Source: Methylococcaceae bacterium UBA4132 (GTDB taxonomy: Bacteria > Pseudomonadota > Gammaproteobacteria > Methylococcales > Methylomonadaceae). From it: DNA of 16,961 nucleotides. The stretch lies in contig DFWO01000195.1 of assembly GCA_002380945.1 (NCBI GenBank), positions 1-16,961 of the forward strand, in the 5' to 3' direction. This document shows, in pieces, positions 13,822 through 16,961 of this stretch. Position 1 is the first letter of the stretch. Each line of letters opens with the position of its first letter. A program made the position numbers and the translations under genes. Under the pieces are notes generated by a model. The model had not been told where the DNA came from. It was given only the letters and a program-made list of their open reading frames with translations, and made no database searches.

Positions 13822-15105
13822 ATGCTTAACAAACCCTTAGCCGATAGAATGCGCCCTAGGGTGCTGAATGACTATGTTGGGCAAGCACATATTCTAAAAC
13901 GAGGCAAACCGCTTTATGAAGCCATTAGCTCAGGGCGTTTGCACTCGATGATTTTTTGGGGACCATCGGGTACAGGAAAAACCACTCTGGCGCGGTTAAT
14001 TGCCCGACACGCCGACGCGCAGTTTTTACCGCTGTCGGCAGTGTTATCAGGTGTTAAAGATATACGCGCCGCTGTTGAACAAGCGAAAAACCTGCAACAA
14101 GACCAAGGTAAAGCCACCGTATTGTTTGTCGATGAGGTGCATCGTTTTAATAAAGCCCAGCAAGATGCGTTTTTACCGCACGTTGAAGACGGCACGGTGT
14201 ATTTTGTTGGTGCAACCACTGAAAATCCCTCGTTCGCATTGAATAACGCCTTATTGTCACGCGCCCGAGTATATGTCTTAACCGCATTAACTAGCGATGA
14301 TTTATTGCAAGTGTTAAATAATGCCTTAACTGACCAAACACACGGTTTGGGCAGTTTAGCCATCGTCATGGCAGACGACATCAAACAACAATTTGCCGTA
14401 ACAGCGGATGGTGATGCTAGAAAACTGCTCAACCTATTGGAACTAGCAGTCGAACTCGCGGCGGCACATAACAGTGTAGTCATTGATGACAATATAAGTC
14501 GAGAAGTCTTATCGGGCGGTGTTCGGCGTTTTGATAATCACGGCGAAGAATTTCATAATCAAATTTCCGCGCTGCATAAATCGGTAAGAGGTAGCTCACC
14601 TGATGCGTCATTGTATTGGTTATGCCGTATGATAGACGGTGGGTGTGATTTATCGTATCTCGCCCGCCGCATCGTCAGAATGGCTTCGGAAGACATCGGT
14701 AATGCCGACCCTAGAGCATTACAACTGGCTATAAATGCGTGGCAAACCCAAGAACGGCTAGGAAGTCCAGAAGGTGAATTAGCCTTAGCGCAAGCTGTGG
14801 TTTATTTAGCCTGTGCGCCTAAAAGCAATGCGGTTTATAAGGCTTACAACGCTGCCATGAGTCATGTCAAACAAACAGGTAGCCTTGCTGTGCCTGTTCA
14901 TTTACGCAATGCCCCGACCGCGCTGATGAAATCGTTAGATTATGGCAAAACCTACCGCTATCCACACGATGAACCAGAAGCCTATGCCGCTGGGGAAAAT
15001 TATTTTCCAGACGAACTTATCGGCACACAGTATTACCAGCCCGTAGAGCGTGGTCTGGAAATTAAAATCAAAGAAAAATTAAAACACTTAAAAGCGTTAG
15101 ACTAA
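13822..15105 (+). CDS. rarA: Replication-associated recombination protein A (RarA/MgsA), AAA+ ATPase
   Basis: This 427-residue clamp-loader-like AAA+ ATPase acts at stalled replication forks and is related to eukaryotic WRNIP1. Walker A is GPSGTGKT (47-54). Walker B is LFVDEVHRF (D104, E105), and sensor 1 lies in GATTENPSFALNNALLSRAR with the arginine finger region. The C-terminal tetramerisation half carries the expected SVRGSSPDASLYWLCRM-type and RRIVRMASEDIGNADPRAL signatures, and the ending YQPVERGLE.IKIKEKL is also typical. The length is close to that of the E. coli protein. It lies 100 bases after lolA, across a palindromic repeat, with GGACAGG before the ATG as a plausible ribosome binding site. 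Confidence 0.95.
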   Translation: MLNKPLADRMRPRVLNDYVGQAHILKRGKPLYEAISSGRLHSMIFWGPSGTGKTTLARLIARHADAQFLPLSAVLSGVKDIRAAVEQAKNLQQDQGKATVLFVDEVHRFNKAQQDAFLPHVEDGTVYFVGATTENPSFALNNALLSRARVYVLTALTSDDLLQVLNNALTDQTHGLGSLAIVMADDIKQQFAVTADGDARKLLNLLELAVELAAAHNSVVIDDNISREVLSGGVRRFDNHGEEFHNQISALHKSVRGSSPDASLYWLCRMIDGGCDLSYLARRIVRMASEDIGNADPRALQLAINAWQTQERLGSPEGELALAQAVVYLACAPKSNAVYKAYNAAMSHVKQTGSLAVPVHLRNAPTALMKSLDYGKTYRYPHDEPEAYAAGENYFPDELIGTQYYQPVERGLEIKIKEKLKHLKALD

Positions 15106-15145
15106 ACATCTCGTGCTTCCACTAGGTGAGCCTAAACACTCATTG

Positions 15146-15151
15146 TATAAT
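15146..15151 (+). promoter_or_regulatory. Probable -10 element of pssA
   Basis: A perfect TATAAT lies 41 bases before the pssA ATG. A TG directly before it is one base off the extended -10 position, and no clear -35 is present. The ribosome binding site is probably TAAGGA at 15176-15181. Confidence 0.45.
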
Positions 15152-15191
15152 CCAACCCACTGTTTTTTACTTAGATAAGGACTGATAAGGT

Positions 15192-15932
15192 ATGACTCTC
15201 AAAAAACCAACCATTCGCCAGCGTGGTATTTATTTACTACCGAATTTATTCACCACAGGCGCGTTATTTGCGGGGTTTTATGCGATTACGTCTGCGATGG
15301 GTGGGCGTTATGAAACAGCGGTCATTTCCATTTTTGTTGCCATGATTTTAGATGGTTTAGATGGTCGTGTCGCTCGTTTAACCAATACCCAAAGTGAATT
15401 CGGCGCACAATATGACAGCTTATCGGATATGCTGTCTTTCGGTGTCGCACCTGCATTAGTGATGTATCTATTTGCCTTTTCTAGCCTAGGTAAAGTCGGT
15501 TTATTCGCCGCGTTTGTCCATACTGCTGGCGGGGCATTACGTTTGGCACGTTTTAATACCCAGCTTGCTACCGCTGATAAACGTTATTTTCAAGGTTTAC
15601 CCAGTCCTGCCGCCGCTGCTATTCCAGCGGGTTTTATCTGGGTCTGTATCGAATATGGCTATGATATGGCAGTATTTAAATACGTCGCTTTATTACTTAT
15701 TACCTGTTCAGGCTTATTAATGGTCAGTAACTTTCGTTATTCCAGTTTTAAAGAAATCGACTTCAAAGGCAAAGTACCGTTTTTTGTTGCAATCGCGGTA
15801 ATGTTAGGTATTGCTTTCGTGATGGCACAACCGCAAACCATGTTATTTCTGTTATTTTTAGGGTATGCCATCTCAGGTCCTGTGGTTACCTTAATTATGC
15901 GTAGGCGTAAATGGCAAGGTCGTAAAGCATAA
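15192..15932 (+). CDS. pssA: CDP-diacylglycerol--serine O-phosphatidyltransferase
   Basis: This 246-residue inner-membrane enzyme joins CDP-diacylglycerol and L-serine to give phosphatidylserine, the precursor of phosphatidylethanolamine. The CDP-alcohol phosphotransferase motif is complete: D54, D57, G58, A61, R62, G71, D75 and D79 (DGLDGRVARL, then EFGAQYDSLSDM). The first N-terminal segment (RGIYLLPNLFTTGALFAGFY) and six to eight hydrophobic stretches are typical of the membrane-bound PssA type found in Bacillus and many gammaproteobacteria, and not of the E. coli phospholipase-D-like enzyme. It has its own -10 element and is followed 43 bases later by the leuA leader, which has a separate promoter. 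Confidence 0.93.
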   Translation: MTLKKPTIRQRGIYLLPNLFTTGALFAGFYAITSAMGGRYETAVISIFVAMILDGLDGRVARLTNTQSEFGAQYDSLSDMLSFGVAPALVMYLFAFSSLGKVGLFAAFVHTAGGALRLARFNTQLATADKRYFQGLPSPAAAAIPAGFIWVCIEYGYDMAVFKYVALLLITCSGLLMVSNFRYSSFKEIDFKGKVPFFVAIAVMLGIAFVMAQPQTMLFLLFLGYAISGPVVTLIMRRRKWQGRKA

Positions 15933-15940
15933 AAATCTGC

Positions 15941-15969
15941 TTGAGGGTGCATAATCATTCGAGTATAGT
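15941..15969 (+). promoter_or_regulatory. Sigma-70 promoter of the leuA leader
   Basis: TTGAGG (15941-15946) and TATAGT (15964-15969) are spaced by exactly 17 bases, with 4 of 6 and 5 of 6 consensus matches. The predicted start point, 6 to 7 bases after the -10, falls at about 15975-15976, which is the first base of the leader peptide's ATG. Confidence 0.75.
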
Positions 15970-15975
15970 CAACAC

Positions 15976-16089
15976 ATGACCTATTCAAATCAAACCTGCA
16001 TATCAAATACAGTTTCCGCGCTTATCTTAGCCGTAGTAGTTTTGTGCGCAGGATTGCATCTCTCTTTAAGATTAAGACTCCTGCCCTAG
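15976..16089 (+). CDS. Leucine-rich leader peptide of leuA (attenuator peptide)
   Basis: A 37-codon frame from ATG 15976 to TAG 16087-16089 ends in LHLSLRLRLLP, which has six leucines in eleven residues, encoded by TTG, CTC, TTA, TTA, CTC and CTG. Before these lies a Val/Ile/Leu/Ala-rich part (ALILAVVVLCAG). Such a peptide directly before leuA is the hallmark of ribosome-mediated leucine attenuation: ribosomes stall at the Leu codons when charged leucyl-tRNA is scarce. There is no ribosome binding site, but the promoter places the mRNA 5' end at or next to the ATG, so the peptide is probably translated from a leaderless transcript. The peptide itself may have no function beyond being translated. 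The gap to leuA is 93 bases. Confidence 0.75.
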   Translation: MTYSNQTCISNTVSALILAVVVLCAGLHLSLRLRLLP

Positions 16090-16134
16090 CGGGCATAATT
16101 CTTTATATCTACTCGATTTACACCCCTTTTTTTT
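16048..16134 (+). promoter_or_regulatory. Candidate leu attenuator RNA structures
   Basis: Three alternative pairings can be drawn: GCAGGA (16048-16053) with TCCTGC (16079-16084); TGCCC (16082-16086) with GGGCA (16091-16095), whose loop holds the leader's stop codon; and GGG-TAA (16091-16098) with TTA-CCC (16118-16125), which leads into a run of eight T at 16127-16134. The second excludes both of the others, the logic of a classic attenuator. The last, terminator-like pairing is weak as drawn because of an internal CA/CA mismatch. Confidence 0.4.
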
Positions 16135-16138
16135 ATGC

Positions 16139-16176
16139 TTATCAACCTAGCTGTTGATAACTCTCCATGAACGGAG
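16139..16176 (+). promoter_or_regulatory. Stem-loop and possible masked ribosome binding site before leuA
   Basis: TTATCAAC-CTAGCT-GTTGATAA (16139-16160) is a perfect 8-pair stem-loop. Immediately after it, CTCC (16163-16166) can pair with GGAG (16173-16176), the ribosome binding site of leuA, which ends 6 bases before the ATG at 16183. A role in controlling leuA translation is possible but the second pairing is only four bases. Confidence 0.4.
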
Positions 16177-16182
16177 CATTTT

Positions 16183-16961
16183 ATGAAAGACCAATTAATT
16201 ATATTTGATACTACCTTGCGCGATGGTGAGCAAAGCCCTGGTGCGTCCATGACTCGCGATGAAAAAGTGCGTATCGCTAGAGCTTTAGAAAGGCTAAAAG
16301 TCAATGTCATCGAAGCGGGCTTTCCTGCTGCCAGTGTTGGGGATTTTGAAGCCGTGCAGGCGGTGGCTAACATCATCAAAGACAGCACTGTGTGTGGCTT
16401 AGCGCGGGCGTTAGATAAAGACATCGACCGCGCAGGTGAAGCATTAAGAGGTGCGCAACAGTCACGCATTCATACCTTCATTGCAACCTCGCCGATACAC
16501 ATGCAAATGAAGTTGAACATGACACCAGAACAAGTCATTGACCACGCGGTGAAAGCGGTTAAACGCGCTCGGCAATACACCGATGATGTGGAATTTTCAC
16601 CCGAAGATGCAGGGCGTTCGGAAGAAGACTTTTTGTGTCGGATTTTAGAAGCGGTGATTGATGCAGGTGCGACTACGTTGAATATTCCCGACACCGTAGG
16701 TTATAGCATTCCGCAACAATTTGGCGCGACTATCGCTAATTTGATTGCGCGTATTCCCAATTCTGACAAAGCCATTTTTTCCGTGCATTGTCATAATGAC
16801 TTAGGTTTGGCGGTGGCAAATTCCTTGTCAGCGGTGATGAATGGCGCGAGACAAGTGGAATGTACCATTAACGGTTTGGGTGAACGGGCAGGTAATGCGT
16901 CACTTGAAGAAGTGGTGATGGCAGTGAAAACCCGTCAAGACGTATTCACTTGTCAAACCCG
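16183..16961 (+). CDS. leuA: 2-isopropylmalate synthase, N-terminal part (cut by window end)
   Basis: The first 259 residues are visible of an enzyme that is usually about 510-520 residues long in this subfamily. It joins acetyl-CoA and 2-oxoisovalerate to give 2-isopropylmalate, the first committed step of leucine synthesis, in the cytoplasm. The catalytic TIM-barrel signatures are intact: DTTLRDGEQSPG from residue 9 with R13 and D14, EAGFPAASVGDFEAV, then HCHNDLG from residue 202 with the metal-binding histidines, and NGLGERAGN from residue 230. The C-terminal leucine-sensing regulatory domain lies outside the window. The ATG is preceded by GGAG at a good distance. It has its own promoter with a leucine-rich leader peptide, so it is probably controlled by attenuation. 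No frameshift is seen in the visible part. Confidence 0.96.
   Translation, partial: MKDQLIIFDTTLRDGEQSPGASMTRDEKVRIARALERLKVNVIEAGFPAASVGDFEAVQAVANIIKDSTVCGLARALDKDIDRAGEALRGAQQSRIHTFIATSPIHMQMKLNMTPEQVIDHAVKAVKRARQYTDDVEFSPEDAGRSEEDFLCRILEAVIDAGATTLNIPDTVGYSIPQQFGATIANLIARIPNSDKAIFSVHCHNDLGLAVANSLSAVMNGARQVECTINGLGERAGNASLEEVVMAVKTRQDVFTCQT

Noticed and set aside
13914..14492. A 192-codon open frame on the minus strand opposite rarA
   Set aside because: It is fully antisense to a complete RarA with all AAA+ motifs, and its Ser/Ala/Thr/Cys-rich product is what mirrored codons produce.
15943..16126. Long-range pairing of GGGTG and CGAGTA (15943-15966) with TACTCG and CACCC (16110-16125) around the leu leader
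   Set aside because: The left arm lies within the promoter and would not be transcribed if the start is at about 15976, so it cannot form in the leuA RNA.
16086..16694. Two minus-strand frames opposite leuA and its leader
   Set aside because: leuA is clearly coding on the plus strand with all of its N-terminal catalytic motifs.

Overview
This window reads as chromosomal DNA of a gammaproteobacterium of moderate, rather AT-leaning composition. The support is the protein set: an mrcB-type PBP1b with a UB2H region, a lolA-rarA pair, a pssA-leuA pair, a ModE with tandem Mop domains, and tRNA-Phe genes with encoded CCA. A Methylococcales- or Thiotrichales-like host would fit, but that is an inference from gene families and not a proven assignment.

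Layout. Positions 1-1440 are a decayed accessory patch. They hold a frameshifted small gene, an orphan acidic ORF, an apparently intact phage terminase small-subunit-like gene with no large subunit beside it, and a second small gene on the minus strand broken by one frameshift. The patch ends exactly at the 3' end of a tRNA-Thr(CGT) gene that has no encoded CCA, as expected for an old integration site. From 1623 come a ZIP metal transporter and a GDT1/TMEM165-type cation exporter in one transcription unit, then dnaQ (convergent, stop codons abutting), a DUF4126 membrane protein, and two identical tRNA-Phe genes behind a good sigma-70 promoter and closed by a two-way terminator.

Positions 5005-10497 form a complete molybdate module. 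modE diverges from an operon of an alginate-export-family outer-membrane barrel, modA, modB, modC and a tandem-Mop molybdate-binding protein. A strong ModE-type palindrome sits in the divergent control region over the barrel gene's promoter. This puts an outer-membrane channel under molybdate control with the inner-membrane ABC importer, which suggests a complete route for molybdate from outside the cell to cytoplasmic storage. A strong hairpin separates the barrel from modA, a nine-G tract lies in the DNA-binding part of modE, and a palindromic repeat appears to have been inserted in frame into modC. A second copy of that repeat lies between lolA and rarA.

Positions 10707-15932 carry cell-envelope and genome-maintenance genes: PBP1b, LolA, RarA and PssA. 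The window ends in a leuA cut by its right edge. Its leader encodes a 37-residue peptide with six leucines in its last eleven residues. The promoter spacing predicts that this leader mRNA begins at or next to the ATG, so leucine attenuation through a leaderless leader peptide is likely.
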